Shown: positions 41,762 to 54,201 of the stretch, in pieces
Numbering within the stretch: position 1 is the first letter of the stretch
Layout: every line of letters starts with the position of its first letter
Assembly: GCF_002754375.1 (NCBI RefSeq)
Contig: NZ_PEFF01000001.1
Location: 5,659,501 to 5,723,500, forward strand
DNA length: 64,000 bases
Direction: 5' to 3'
DNA from: Variovorax sp. 54
GTDB taxonomy: Bacteria; Pseudomonadota; Gammaproteobacteria; Burkholderiales; Burkholderiaceae_C
Notes under the pieces: generated by a model
The model's input: only the letters and a program-made list of their open reading frames with translations
Database searches by the model: none
What the model was told of the DNA's origin: nothing
Program-made: the position numbers and the translations under genes

Positions 41762-42745
41762 TCAGCGGGCTTCGTCGTCGAAGCCGCTGAATTCGATGTC
41801 GGGCGCGCTCGTGTTGTGCTTCGAGGGCAGGCTGCGGCCGAAGCGCACCTGCGTGGCGTTCAGCGTCTTCACCTCGGGCAGCGGCAGCACCTGTTCGGCC
41901 GCCTGCGGCGAGGCCTGCCAGCGCACCTCGCTCATGTCGGCGTTGTCGGGCGTCACGTACATCGACCGCAGCACCGCGAAGGGCTGCTTGGCGCTCACCG
42001 TGGGTTGGGAGAGCGTCACGTCGAGCGCGGTGCGGGTGCGGCTGATCTCGGTCACGCGCGCCACCGCCTTGCTTCCGTTGGTGAAGCGCAGGTGGATGGC
42101 GAGGGGCTTGGGCACGACGCGGATCGATGCGATGTTCACCACCGGACGCCCGGCCTGCACGACCGGGCCGAGCAGGAACGACGAGCCGTACACGCCGTCG
42201 CCGAAGCGCGCCTCGGGCAGCGGCTTGAGGCGCCAGTAGCCGTCGGAGGGGTAGAGCACGATGGCCTCGAGCGCCTTGCCTTTTTCCTTCTTGAACACCT
42301 GCAGCAGGTGAAAGCCGCGGTCGTGGCGCATGCCGACCTGCACCGGCACGCGCGCCGGCCGCCAGAAGGTCGGCAGCGTCATGCCGACGACGCGCCACTG
42401 CGCGTTGTCGAGCAGCACGACGGTGCGCTTCCTGAAGCGGTGCGCCGGGTCGGTGGGGTGCGCGCCGCCGTCGAAATTGCAGCCCGAGAAATCGGGCGCG
42501 GTGACGTCGTTGCCGATGGTGCCGAGGTAGCTCGGCTGCAGCGCTTCGATGCGCATGCGGCGGATGCCATCGCCGCGCAGCACCATCGACACGTTGTCTT
42601 CTTCGGCACAGGCCGTGGCGGTGGTGGCGTTCTCGACGGTGGCTGCAACGGGCGCAGCAGAAGCGGTGCCGGCGGTCAGCAGCAGGGCGAGGAAAGCGGC
42701 GGCAGGAGTGCGCGAGGCAGGGCGCGCAGCAATCGAAACGGGCAT
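41762..42745 (-). CDS. Secreted protein of unknown function
   Basis: I do not recognise the family. The protein has 327 residues with a signal peptide ending in AGTASA near residue 31, then a mostly beta-rich region with repeated conserved-looking Trp and Phe (TLPTFWRPARVPVQVGM, YWRLKPLPEARFGDGVYGSS). No cysteines beyond two (in TACAEE and SGCNF) are obvious, which may form a disulfide. The start at 42745 gives the normal signal peptide. It follows the NadR-like kinase gene by 52 bp and could be at the end of the same transcript. Confidence 0.75.
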   Translation of the reverse strand: MPVSIAARPASRTPAAAFLALLLTAGTASAAPVAATVENATTATACAEEDNVSMVLRGDGIRRMRIEALQPSYLGTIGNDVTAPDFSGCNFDGGAHPTDPAHRFRKRTVVLLDNAQWRVVGMTLPTFWRPARVPVQVGMRHDRGFHLLQVFKKEKGKALEAIVLYPSDGYWRLKPLPEARFGDGVYGSSFLLGPVVQAGRPVVNIASIRVVPKPLAIHLRFTNGSKAVARVTEISRTRTALDVTLSQPTVSAKQPFAVLRSMYVTPDNADMSEVRWQASPQAAEQVLPLPEVKTLNATQVRFGRSLPSKHNTSAPDIEFSGFDDEAR

Positions 42746-42797
42746 CGGGTCTCCGGTGAAGGGGAGAGGGCGCGCGAGCACCTGCGAACCGAAAGGC

Positions 42798-43475
42798 TCA
42801 GGTGGGGTCGCGGCGCGCCATCAGGTCGCTGAAGAGCTTATGTTCGCATTCCGGGTCGGAACACTTCTCGCAAGGCCATGTCCACGAGGCGGGCTTCGCA
42901 TCGCGGCGGGTGCGCGTGCGGGCGCGGCCTTCGTTGCCGGCGATGGTGTTGATCGCGTTCCATGCGTTCGCCAGCCGCTCGCCGCCGCTGCCGTGCACCA
43001 CGGCGTACGAGAGGCCGGCGCGCGAGAGCGCGGCGCGCACCAGCGTGTCGGTCGGCTGGCGCGCATGCGGGCCATCGCGCATGTCGTCGGCCACCCAGGG
43101 CAGGTCGAGCGCGGTGAGCAAGGTGATGGCATAGCGCCGCTGTGCGGCCAGCGCGCTGTCGTAGAGCGAGGTGTCGGCGAACAGCTGCTCGCTGTAGACC
43201 GCCGTCATGAGCGCCGTGGTATCGGCCACCACCACGCCCGTGGCGGCAGCGGCGTCGATGCGGCGCATCTGTTCGTCGGCGATGGCCTGTTGTTCGTCGG
43301 GACGCGGCGTGCGGCCTTCGCGTTCGCACCATTCGCGCAGGTACTCACCCACCAGCGTGACGGGCGTGCCGCGGTCTTGCAGGCGCTGTGCGATGGCGCG
43401 CGAAAGCTCGGTCTTGCCGGTGCTCTCGGCGCCCACGAGCGCGATGACGCAGCCGGTCGGCAGGTTCGGCGTCAT
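42798..43475 (-). CDS. NadR-like P-loop kinase with Cys-rich C-terminus
   Basis: A 225-residue AAA_28-type ATPase/kinase similar to the ribosylnicotinamide kinase part of NadR. Walker A GAESTGKT is at about residues 15-22, and a VVADTTALMT segment near 82 supplies a Walker B-like Asp. The start overlaps pnuC by 4 bp, so the kinase would phosphorylate nicotinamide riboside brought in by PnuC, trapping it for NAD synthesis. The C-terminus has CEKCSDPECEH at 202-212, a likely metal-binding cluster that I do not recall in standard NadR. Confidence 0.85.
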   Translation of the reverse strand: MTPNLPTGCVIALVGAESTGKTELSRAIAQRLQDRGTPVTLVGEYLREWCEREGRTPRPDEQQAIADEQMRRIDAAAATGVVVADTTALMTAVYSEQLFADTSLYDSALAAQRRYAITLLTALDLPWVADDMRDGPHARQPTDTLVRAALSRAGLSYAVVHGSGGERLANAWNAINTIAGNEGRARTRTRRDAKPASWTWPCEKCSDPECEHKLFSDLMARRDPT

Positions 43476-44104
43476 GCGGGCACCACCTTCGTGGTGGCCT
43501 TCGGCAGGCGCAGCCGCCATGCCAGGAAGCCGGCCACGCTGAGCACGGCGAACACCGCGTACAGCGCTGTCGTGAGCCACAGGCCCTTGTGGATGAACAG
43601 GCCCACGCTGACGACATTGACGGCCAGCCAGATGAGCCAGTTCTCGATGAATTTGCGTCCGAGCAAAAACTGCCCGACCAGGCTCAGGCCCGTGACAAAG
43701 CCGTCCCACCAGGGCACGTCGGTGTTGGTGAAGCGGCGCAGGAAGAGGGCGACCACGGGCCACGCAATCGCGCAGGCCACGAGGGCATACGCGGTGCCGC
43801 GCGGCGACAGCCGGCTGACCCGCAAGGCGCTGCCGTCGGCGCGAAAGCCGCGCAGCCATTGCGCCCAGCCCCACAGGGCAACGAAGGCAAAGAAAACTTG
43901 AAGGGAGGCGTCGCCGTAGATGCGTGCGTTGGCGAACACCACCACGTAGAGCAGCGAGCTGACGATGGCCAGCGGCCAGCCCCAGTGGATCTCGCGCATG
44001 TTGCAGCCGACCATCGCGAGCGCGAGCACGGCGGCGACGAGTTCGAGCCAGGTGACGGGAGAACCCCACAGCGCAAAGGCGGAGGCCGAGAGAAGCTCTG
44101 GCAT
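43472..44104 (-). CDS. pnuC: Nicotinamide riboside transporter PnuC
   Basis: An inner-membrane facilitator for nicotinamide riboside, 210 residues, about seven hydrophobic segments. Family hallmarks include NMREIHWGWPLAIVSSLLYV near residue 35 and WLIWLAVNVVSVGLF near 157, which correspond to the WxxW-type substrate site. It is coupled by 4 bp to the NadR-like kinase and follows ftsB by 25 bp, so it seems to be transcribed with the eno-ftsB block. Confidence 0.92.
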   Translation of the reverse strand: MPELLSASAFALWGSPVTWLELVAAVLALAMVGCNMREIHWGWPLAIVSSLLYVVVFANARIYGDASLQVFFAFVALWGWAQWLRGFRADGSALRVSRLSPRGTAYALVACAIAWPVVALFLRRFTNTDVPWWDGFVTGLSLVGQFLLGRKFIENWLIWLAVNVVSVGLFIHKGLWLTTALYAVFAVLSVAGFLAWRLRLPKATTKVVPA

Positions 44105-44129
44105 CGAGAAGCGGTGGCGAAGGAAAGGG

Positions 44130-44408
44130 TCAGTGCGCGATCTGCACGAAGACTTCGTTCGGTTTGACCATGCCGAGTTCCGCGCGGGCGCGTTCCTCGA
44201 CCATCTCGAGGCCGTCTTTCAGGTCATTGACTTCGGACGCGAGCCGCTCGTTATTGAGGGCGGCCTTGGCGTTGGCGTCCTTCTGGTCGGCCAGCTGGGT
44301 TCTCAGCTGGGCGACCTCGCGCACGCTGCCGCGCCCGTTCCACAGCTGCCACTGCAGGATGACCAGCAGCAGAACCAGGATGAGAGGAGGGACGAAGCGC
44401 GCGCGCAT
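44130..44408 (-). CDS. ftsB: Cell division protein FtsB
   Basis: A 92-residue bitopic divisome protein. One N-terminal membrane segment (about 7-20, PPLILVLLLVILQW) is followed by a periplasmic coiled coil (about 28-72) and a short conserved tail ending in RAELGMVKPNEVFVQ. It recruits and links FtsL and FtsQ. It lies 15 bp after eno, the usual arrangement in beta- and gammaproteobacteria. Confidence 0.94.
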   Translation of the reverse strand: MRARFVPPLILVLLLVILQWQLWNGRGSVREVAQLRTQLADQKDANAKAALNNERLASEVNDLKDGLEMVEERARAELGMVKPNEVFVQIAH

Positions 44409-44423
44409 GCAGGCTGCGAGGCG

Positions 44424-48630
<4,207 letters not shown>

Positions 48631-48707
48631 GGTGTCCCCTTTGTGCCTCCACGGCCCAAGGCCATCCCATTCCTGATCTTGTCGGTATGTGAGCAACAAT
48701 ATGTCCC

Positions 48708-49931
48708 ATGCAAGATCTCGCCGGCAAACACATCGTCCTCGGACTCACAGGGGGCATCGCCTGCTACAAATCGGCCGAGCTGTGCCGCCTGCTCGTGAAG
48801 GCGGGCGCCACGGTGCAGGTCGTGATGACCGAGGCGGCCGAGCAGTTCATGACGCCAGTCACGATGCAGGCGCTCTCGGGGCGCACCGTCTACACCTCGC
48901 AGTGGGACGCGCGCGAACCGAACAACATGCCGCACATCAACCTGAGCCGCGAGGCCGATGCGATCGTGCTGGCGCCGTGCAGCGCTGATTTCATTGCGCG
49001 GCTGGTGCAAGGGCGTTCCGACGAACTGCTGAGCCTGCTGTGCCTGGCGCGTCCGACCGACCGCGTGCCGCTGTTGATCGCCCCGGCCATGAACCGCGAG
49101 ATGTGGGCCCATCCGGCCACGCAGCGCAACCTGATGCAGGTGGCCGCCGACGGCGCGACCGTGCTGGGCGTGGGCAGCGGCTGGCAGGCCTGCGGCGAAA
49201 CCGGCGACGGGCGCATGCTCGAACCGGCGCAACTGCTCGAGGACATCACGGCCTTCTTCCAACCCAAGTTGCTTGCGGGGCAGAAGGTGCTGGTCACGGC
49301 GGGCCCGACCTTCGAGGCGCTGGACCCGATCCGCGGCATCACCAACCATTCGTCCGGCAAGATGGGTTTCGCCATCGCCCGCGCGGCGCGCGAGGCCGGT
49401 GCTGAGGTCACGCTGGTGGCCGGTCCTGTGCACCTGCCGACGCCGCGCGGCGTGAGCCGCATCGACGTGCTGTCGGCGCAGGAGATGCTCGAAGCCACGA
49501 CCCGTGCGGCGCAGGTTGCTAGCATTTTCGTAGCAACAGCTGCCGTGGCCGACTGGCGTCCTGCCACGCACAGCGACCAGAAGATCAAGAAAGACGGCAG
49601 CGGCCAGACGCCGGTGCTGCACTTCGTCGAGAACCCCGACATCCTGCTCACCGTGGCCAAGAGCGAGCGCGCGCAGTCCAGGAAGCTGTTCTGCGTGGGC
49701 TTTGCCGCCGAGAGCGAGAACCTCACCGAGCACGCCAAGGCCAAGCGCGAGCGCAAGGACATTCCGCTGCTGGTGGGCAACATCGGCCCGCTGACCTTCG
49801 GACAGGACGACAACGCGCTGCTGCTGGTGGACGCCAAGGGCGTGCGCGAGCTGCCCCGCGCGCCCAAGCTCCGGCTGGCGCGCGAACTGATGACGGAAAT
49901 TGCCGCGCGACTTCCCGATTGGAGGGCCTGA
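48708..49931 (+). CDS. coaBC: Bifunctional phosphopantothenoylcysteine decarboxylase / phosphopantothenate-cysteine ligase
   Basis: Two steps of coenzyme A synthesis in one protein, 407 residues. The CoaC flavin domain covers about 1-185 (LGLTGGIACYKSAEL near the start, PAMNREMW near 126), and the CoaB ligase domain about 190-400 (VTAGPTFEALDPIRGITNHS). The gene is divergent from pyrG. Its stop shares a base with the next gene's ATG (TGATG), so the two are coupled. Confidence 0.96.
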   Translation: MQDLAGKHIVLGLTGGIACYKSAELCRLLVKAGATVQVVMTEAAEQFMTPVTMQALSGRTVYTSQWDAREPNNMPHINLSREADAIVLAPCSADFIARLVQGRSDELLSLLCLARPTDRVPLLIAPAMNREMWAHPATQRNLMQVAADGATVLGVGSGWQACGETGDGRMLEPAQLLEDITAFFQPKLLAGQKVLVTAGPTFEALDPIRGITNHSSGKMGFAIARAAREAGAEVTLVAGPVHLPTPRGVSRIDVLSAQEMLEATTRAAQVASIFVATAAVADWRPATHSDQKIKKDGSGQTPVLHFVENPDILLTVAKSERAQSRKLFCVGFAAESENLTEHAKAKRERKDIPLLVGNIGPLTFGQDDNALLLVDAKGVRELPRAPKLRLARELMTEIAARLPDWRA

Positions 49932-50371
49932 TGAACACCGAATCGAACACACCACCCAATGGCGACTTCGCTCGCTACGTGGAGCAGCTTTCGGCGCGCG
50001 CGGGCCAGTCCACCCGTGTCCCGGGCAAGGAGTCCGAGCACGGGCTGGACGTCGGCATGACGCCTTCGCCGGGCGCGCAGGGGTCCACTGTCGCGCGGCG
50101 TGAATCGCCGAGCGGCGAAGCTGGGAAGGCAGAGGCCGGCCAGGCCATCGCCCCGGCCACGCTCAAGGTGCTGGCCGGCATGGCCGCGCTGGTGTTCCTG
50201 GTGCTGTGGGCCATCGGCGTGCCGATCTCCGTGCTGGTCCTGGGGGCCGCCGCGGCCGCCTGGTTCGGCAAGCGTTTTCTCAAGGGCCTCAACCTGAGGC
50301 CCGGGGTCGCCAAGTGGCAGCAGGTGCTTGAAGAAGCCGCCCGCAAGCAAAAAGAACAGCAACAGAAGTAA
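49931..50371 (+). CDS. Hypothetical protein with one or two C-terminal membrane segments
   Basis: I do not recognise the family. The protein has 146 residues: a polar, probably disordered first half (about 1-75), then a hydrophobic stretch at about 80-105 ([20 protein letters not shown] and onwards) and a basic Lys/Gln-rich end (KQKEQQQK). The ATG at 49931 follows GGAGG and overlaps the coaBC stop by one base. It lies between coaBC and dut and is probably co-transcribed with both, a local arrangement with no functional clue. Confidence 0.75.
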   Translation: MNTESNTPPNGDFARYVEQLSARAGQSTRVPGKESEHGLDVGMTPSPGAQGSTVARRESPSGEAGKAEAGQAIAPATLKVLAGMAALVFLVLWAIGVPISVLVLGAAAAAWFGKRFLKGLNLRPGVAKWQQVLEEAARKQKEQQQK

Positions 50372-50387
50372 ACAAGGCAGCAAGTCA

Positions 50388-50834
50388 GTGAAAGTAGACG
50401 TCCGAATCCTCGATCCGCGCATGGTGGATCAATTGCCCACGTATGCCACTCCCGGAAGCGCCGGCCTCGATCTGCGGGCCTGCCTCGATGCCCCGATCAC
50501 GCTCGAACCCAATGCCTGGCAACTGGTGGGCACCGGCATCGCAATCCATCTGGCCGATCCGGCCTATGCGGCGCTGATCCTTCCGCGCTCGGGCCTGGGC
50601 CACAAGCACGGCATCGTGCTGGGCAACCTCGTCGGCCTGATCGACAGCGACTACCAGGGCGAGCTGAAGGTCAGCGCCTGGAACCGCAGCAACACGCCCT
50701 TCGTGTTGCAACCGATGGAACGGCTCGCCCAGCTGGTCATCGTGCCGGTGGTGCAGGCGCAGTTTCAGGTGGTCACCGAATTTGCAGCCTCGCAACGTGG
50801 CGAGGGCGGCTACGGCTCGACCGGCAAGCGCTGA
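50388..50834 (+). CDS. dut: dUTP diphosphatase
   Basis: It hydrolyses dUTP to dUMP and pyrophosphate and keeps uracil out of DNA. It has 148 residues and the trimeric dUTPase motifs: [11 protein letters not shown] near residue 22, [10 protein letters not shown] near 66, [10 protein letters not shown] near 84, and the C-terminal arm [15 protein letters not shown] end ([13 protein letters not shown]). The start is a GTG at 50388, the first codon that gives the [11 protein letters not shown]-terminus, with AAGG eight bases upstream. The neighbours are coaBC and a hypothetical gene, the same order as coaBC-dut in many proteobacteria. Confidence 0.95.
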   Translation: MKVDVRILDPRMVDQLPTYATPGSAGLDLRACLDAPITLEPNAWQLVGTGIAIHLADPAYAALILPRSGLGHKHGIVLGNLVGLIDSDYQGELKVSAWNRSNTPFVLQPMERLAQLVIVPVVQAQFQVVTEFAASQRGEGGYGSTGKR

Positions 50835-51027
50835 GCTCTTGTGGCCCCGGCAAAGCTGAAGGGCACCTGAGTATCCAAGGCGTAAAGAGCGGAACTGCCG
50901 GCGCGCGGTTCGCCTCGAAGGTTTCAGCGTGTGTCTTTCGTCATCGCGGCTTCGGCTGAGGCGTTAGACACCAGGCAGGCATGCCGCCCCTCCGGGCGCG
51001 TGCTGTTTTCTTCGAGGAGCCTCTTTC

Positions 51028-51528
51028 ATGAACATCTCAATGCGCTTCATTTCCGTCACGGCGTCCGTGCTCGCACTGGCCACGCTCACGGCCTGTGTCG
51101 CGCCGGCCCCGGTCTACCAGACCTCGCGCTATCCCTACCAGGCCCCGCCGCGGGCGATCCAGTACCAGGAAGCGGCCTACGTCGAGTACGGCCACGTGGC
51201 CAACATCGAGGTGCTGCGCAGCGAAACCGCAGGCGTCGGCACTACGGGTGGCGGTGCCATCGCGGGCGGCCTCATCGGCGGCGTGGTGGGCAACCAGTTC
51301 GGACGCGGCAACGGCCGTGCCGCAGCCACCGCGCTCGGCCTCGTGGGTGGCGCCTTGCTGGGCAACACCATCGAGGCCCAGCAGAACGGCCCGCGCGCCT
51401 ACGAAAGCTACCGCGTCTCGGTGCAGACCGACCGGGGCGGCTACCGTGCCTTCGACGTGCAAAACCCGGGCGACCTGCGCATCGGCGACCGCGTGCGCAT
51501 CGACAACGGTCACATCTCGCGCATGTAA
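51028..51528 (+). CDS. Glycine-zipper 2TM outer-membrane lipoprotein (SlyB/PcpY-like)
   Basis: A 166-residue lipoprotein. The signal ends in the lipobox LATLTAC at about residue 23. A glycine-zipper double membrane hairpin covers about 73-112 (GGGAIAGGLIGGVVGNQFGR and ALGLVGGALLGN), and a C-terminal beta domain follows. SlyB-type proteins stabilise the outer membrane. GAGGAG precedes the ATG. Upstream (50835-51027) holds only leader and promoter sequence that I can see; a terminator follows at 51553-51577. Confidence 0.87.
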   Translation: MNISMRFISVTASVLALATLTACVAPAPVYQTSRYPYQAPPRAIQYQEAAYVEYGHVANIEVLRSETAGVGTTGGGAIAGGLIGGVVGNQFGRGNGRAAATALGLVGGALLGNTIEAQQNGPRAYESYRVSVQTDRGGYRAFDVQNPGDLRIGDRVRIDNGHISRM

Positions 51529-51552
51529 GCGGTCGGCCGCACGCGCAAAGAA

Positions 51553-51577
51553 AAAAGCCGGGCAGTGCCCGGCTTTT
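51553..51577. terminator. Bidirectional rho-independent terminator between lipoprotein and slyD-like gene
   Basis: AAAAGCCGGGC (51553-51563) pairs with GCCCGGCTTTT (51567-51577) across a 3-base loop. Runs of A and T on either side make it usable on both strands. Confidence 0.85.
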
Positions 51578-51599
51578 GCTTTGATGGGATGGCGTGGTC

Positions 51600-52124
51600 T
51601 CAGTGCAGCATCTGGTTGCCCGGCGCCATCGGCGGCACCTTGAAGAAGGCGGTGCCTGCCGTGCCGCGGCCGACTTCTTCTTCGGTGGCTTCGCGCACCG
51701 AACGCACCGTGATGTCCAGGCGGATCGCGATGCCCGCCAGCGGGTGGTTGCCGTCGAGCACGAGGTGGTCGGGATAAATTTCGGCCACGGTGTAGATCGT
51801 GTCCTTGGGGATGCCGTCGCTCACGCCCTTGGGCAGGGCGGAGCCGTCGAAGGTCATGCCTTCCTCGGTGCCCTCAGGGAACAGCGAACGCGGCTCCAGG
51901 AAGAGCAGCTGGTCGTTGAAGTCGCCGAAGCCCTGCTCGGGTTCGATCTGCAGTTGGACGCGCGCGCCGGGCTCATGGCCCTGCAGGGCGGCCTCGATCA
52001 CGTCGAAGAGGTCGTCGCCGCCCACCATGAATTCCACCGGCTCGTCGAGCACGTCCAGCACATCGCCCAGCGTGTCTTTCATGGTCCAGGTCAGGCCGAC
52101 CACGCATTGTTCAGAGATTTCCAT
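51600..52124 (-). CDS. FKBP-type peptidyl-prolyl isomerase (SlyD-like)
   Basis: A 174-residue cytoplasmic prolyl isomerase and chaperone. The FKBP part with the insert-in-flap domain is seen in WTMKDTLGDVLDVLDEPVEF, GDDLFDVIEAALQGHEPG and the IF region near 65-130. The long His-rich metal-binding tail of E. coli SlyD is missing; the end is GTAFFKVPPMAPGNQMLH, so nickel handling is doubtful. The ATG is only 14 bp from the divergent cupin ATG at 52139. Confidence 0.9.
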   Translation of the reverse strand: MEISEQCVVGLTWTMKDTLGDVLDVLDEPVEFMVGGDDLFDVIEAALQGHEPGARVQLQIEPEQGFGDFNDQLLFLEPRSLFPEGTEEGMTFDGSALPKGVSDGIPKDTIYTVAEIYPDHLVLDGNHPLAGIAIRLDITVRSVREATEEEVGRGTAGTAFFKVPPMAPGNQMLH

Positions 52125-52138
52125 TGCAGAATTCTCCC

Positions 52139-53281
52139 ATGGAGATCAATCAACCGCTGCCGTTGCTCGGCGGCCTGAGTCCCGCGCAGTTCATGCGCCG
52201 GTACTGGCAAAAGAAACCCCTGCTGATCCGGCAGGCCGTTCCCTCGATGGTGCCACCGATCGACCGCCCCGCGCTCTTCGCGCTGGCGGAGCGTGAGGGG
52301 GTCGAGTCCCGCCTCATCCGGCATGGAAAAGCCGGCTGGTCGCTGAAGCACGGCCCGTTGCCCCGGCGCGCGCTGCCGCCGCTGAAGCAGCCGGGCTGGA
52401 CGATGCTGGTGCAGGGCGTCGACCTGCACCACGACGGCGTGCACGACCTGCTGCGGCAGTTCCGCTTCCTGCCCGACGCGCGCCTGGACGACCTGATGAT
52501 CAGCTACGCGAGCGACACCGGCGGGGTCGGCCCGCATTTCGACAGCTACGACGTGTTCCTGCTGCAGGCGCAGGGCCAGCGCCGCTGGTCCATCGGCAAG
52601 CAGTCCGACCTGCGGCTGCAGCCCGACGTGCCGCTCAAGGTGCTCGAGCACTTCGAGCCCGAGCAGACCTTCGTGCTCGAGCCCGGCGACATGCTGTACC
52701 TGCCGCCGAAGTACGCCCACGACGGCGTGGCGGTGGGCGACGACTGCATGACCTACTCCATTGGGCTGCGCTCGTCCGCCGTGGGCGAGTTGGGCGCTGA
52801 CCTGCTGGCGCGTGTCGCGCAGGCCTATTCGGAAGACCTGGAAGACGCCGGCCCGGCCGAACTGGCGCGCTACCGCGACCCGTCGCAACCCGCGGTCGAG
52901 GCCCCGGCCGCGATGCCGGCTGCGCTGCAGGATTTCGCGCGCAAGGCCGTCGAGGCCGCGTTGCGCGACCCCGATGCCATCGACCGCGCGCTGGGCGAAT
53001 CGCTCACCGAGCCGAAGGCCAATGTCTGGTTCGGCGAGGGCGCCCAGGCGCCCGAGGTGCTGCGCGAAGTCTCGCTCGACCGGCGCACGCGCATGCTCTA
53101 CGACGCGCGGCACATCTACATCAACGGCGAGAGCTTCCGCGCCGGTGGGGCCGATGCCACGCTGATGCGGCGGCTGGCCGACCAGCGTGCGCTCGGTGCG
53201 CGTGATCTGGCCCGCGCCAGCGAGGGTGCGCGGGCGCTGCTGGGCGATTGGTGCGAGGCGGGCTGGCTGCATGCTGAGTGA
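52139..53281 (+). CDS. JmjC-type cupin, probable ribosomal oxygenase (RoxA/YcfD-like)
   Basis: A 2-oxoglutarate and Fe(II)-dependent hydroxylase of 380 residues. The HxD facial triad is His133 and Asp135 (GPHFDSYDVF), with the third ligand in KYAHDG at His194; YWQKKPLLIRQA at 22-33 is the N-terminal signature of YcfD, which hydroxylates ribosomal protein L16 on arginine. The start gives the expected distance to that motif. The start lies 14 bp from the slyD-like start on the other strand. A 168-residue unknown gene overlaps its 3' end by 11 bp. Confidence 0.9.
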   Translation: MEINQPLPLLGGLSPAQFMRRYWQKKPLLIRQAVPSMVPPIDRPALFALAEREGVESRLIRHGKAGWSLKHGPLPRRALPPLKQPGWTMLVQGVDLHHDGVHDLLRQFRFLPDARLDDLMISYASDTGGVGPHFDSYDVFLLQAQGQRRWSIGKQSDLRLQPDVPLKVLEHFEPEQTFVLEPGDMLYLPPKYAHDGVAVGDDCMTYSIGLRSSAVGELGADLLARVAQAYSEDLEDAGPAELARYRDPSQPAVEAPAAMPAALQDFARKAVEAALRDPDAIDRALGESLTEPKANVWFGEGAQAPEVLREVSLDRRTRMLYDARHIYINGESFRAGGADATLMRRLADQRALGARDLARASEGARALLGDWCEAGWLHAE

Positions 53282-53777
53282 CGGCGCCGTCCCGGTCTTG
53301 ATCGAAGGCCGCTTCGACGGCCGGGAGGCGTTTGCCGACCTCGTGCGCAACGCCTTGTCTGCCGCTGCGCACCAGGGCTGGAACGAGATCGCCTTCAGCG
53401 ACCCCGACTTCGCCGACTGGCCCCTGGGCGAGCGCGCGAGCATCGAGGCGCTGCAGGCCTGGTCGGCCAGCGGGCGCCGCCTGCTGCTGCTGGCGCGGCG
53501 CTTCGACCTGGTGGAGCGCGGTCATGCGCGCTTCGTGACGTGGCGCCGCACCTGGGACCACATCGTCGAATGTCGCGCGGCAGGCCGTACAGGTGCGGCC
53601 GAGGAGGTGCCCAGCGCCCTCTGGATGCCCACCTGGTGCCTGCACCGCATCGACCCCGAACGCAGCCGCGGCGTCTGCAGCAGCGAGGCGCGTGCCCGGC
53701 GGGAGCTGCGCGAAAGCTTCGATGAGTGCTGGCGCCAGGGCCGGCCGGCCTTTCCCGCCTCCACGCTCGGCTTGTAA
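53271..53777 (+). CDS. Conserved-looking hypothetical protein coupled to the cupin gene
   Basis: I do not recognise the family. The protein has 168 residues, no signal peptide and no membrane segment. It has an alpha/beta character, a conserved-looking RLLLLARRFDLVERGHARFV at about 66-85 and three Cys (one in HIVECRAAG, one in PTWCLHRI, one near RGVCSSE). The ATG at 53271 overlaps the cupin stop by 11 bp, so translation is linked. A partner or substrate adaptor of the ribosomal oxygenase is one possibility, but only from position. Confidence 0.8.
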   Translation: MLSDGAVPVLIEGRFDGREAFADLVRNALSAAAHQGWNEIAFSDPDFADWPLGERASIEALQAWSASGRRLLLLARRFDLVERGHARFVTWRRTWDHIVECRAAGRTGAAEEVPSALWMPTWCLHRIDPERSRGVCSSEARARRELRESFDECWRQGRPAFPASTLGL

Positions 53778-53871
53778 GCCAATGCCGCAAATACACGCCC
53801 GCGACATATCCCGGCGGGGTTGGCGGTCTAGAATTTTTTGGTTCCAGACCTTCATTGCCAAAGGAGTCCTC

Positions 53872-54120
53872 ATGAAGAAGTCGTCGTCCGTCCTGATTGC
53901 CTCGCTGATCGCCGCTGCCGCCCTGGTGGCCTGCGGAAAGAAAGAGGACGCCGCGCCTGCGGTCGTGACCCCGCCGCCCGCTCCCGTGACCGAACCCGCA
54001 CCCGCCGCATCGCCGGCCGCCGCGCCTGCATCGGCACCGTCGGCCGCCGCCTCGTCGGCCCTGGACGCAGCCAACGCCGCGACCGAAGCCGCCAAGAAGG
54101 GCGAGGCACCGAAGCAGTAA
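53872..54120 (+). CDS. Small Ala/Pro-rich lipoprotein
   Basis: An 82-residue lipoprotein. The lipobox ALVAC near residue 21 is followed by GKKEDAAP and a low-complexity Ala/Pro/Ser tail with a run of about 45 residues of this composition. AAGGAG precedes the ATG. No family assignment is possible beyond this. A strong hairpin follows at 54146-54171. Confidence 0.78.
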   Translation: MKKSSSVLIASLIAAAALVACGKKEDAAPAVVTPPPAPVTEPAPAASPAAAPASAPSAAASSALDAANAATEAAKKGEAPKQ

Positions 54121-54145
54121 TTCCGCTGCACGGTCCGCACCATGC

Positions 54146-54171
54146 AAAAAGCCGCCTTCGGGCGGCTTTTT
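54146..54171. terminator. Rho-independent terminator with TTCG tetraloop
   Basis: AAAAAGCCGCC (54146-54156), loop TTCG, GGCGGCTTTTT (54161-54171). It is symmetric and can end both the lipoprotein transcript and the convergent MBL-fold gene. Confidence 0.88.
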
Positions 54172-54201
54172 CATGGGGGGGGAGGGCGCTGCCCCGCCTT
54201 G

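Noticed and set aside
50835..51027. Small RNA or riboswitch upstream of the glycine-zipper lipoprotein
   Set aside because: The 193-bp region shows no strong hairpin series or known aptamer pattern; it is most simply a leader with promoter.
51600..52124. Nickel-handling SlyD with His-rich tail
   Set aside because: The C-terminus lacks the His/Cys tail, so only the isomerase/chaperone role is supported.
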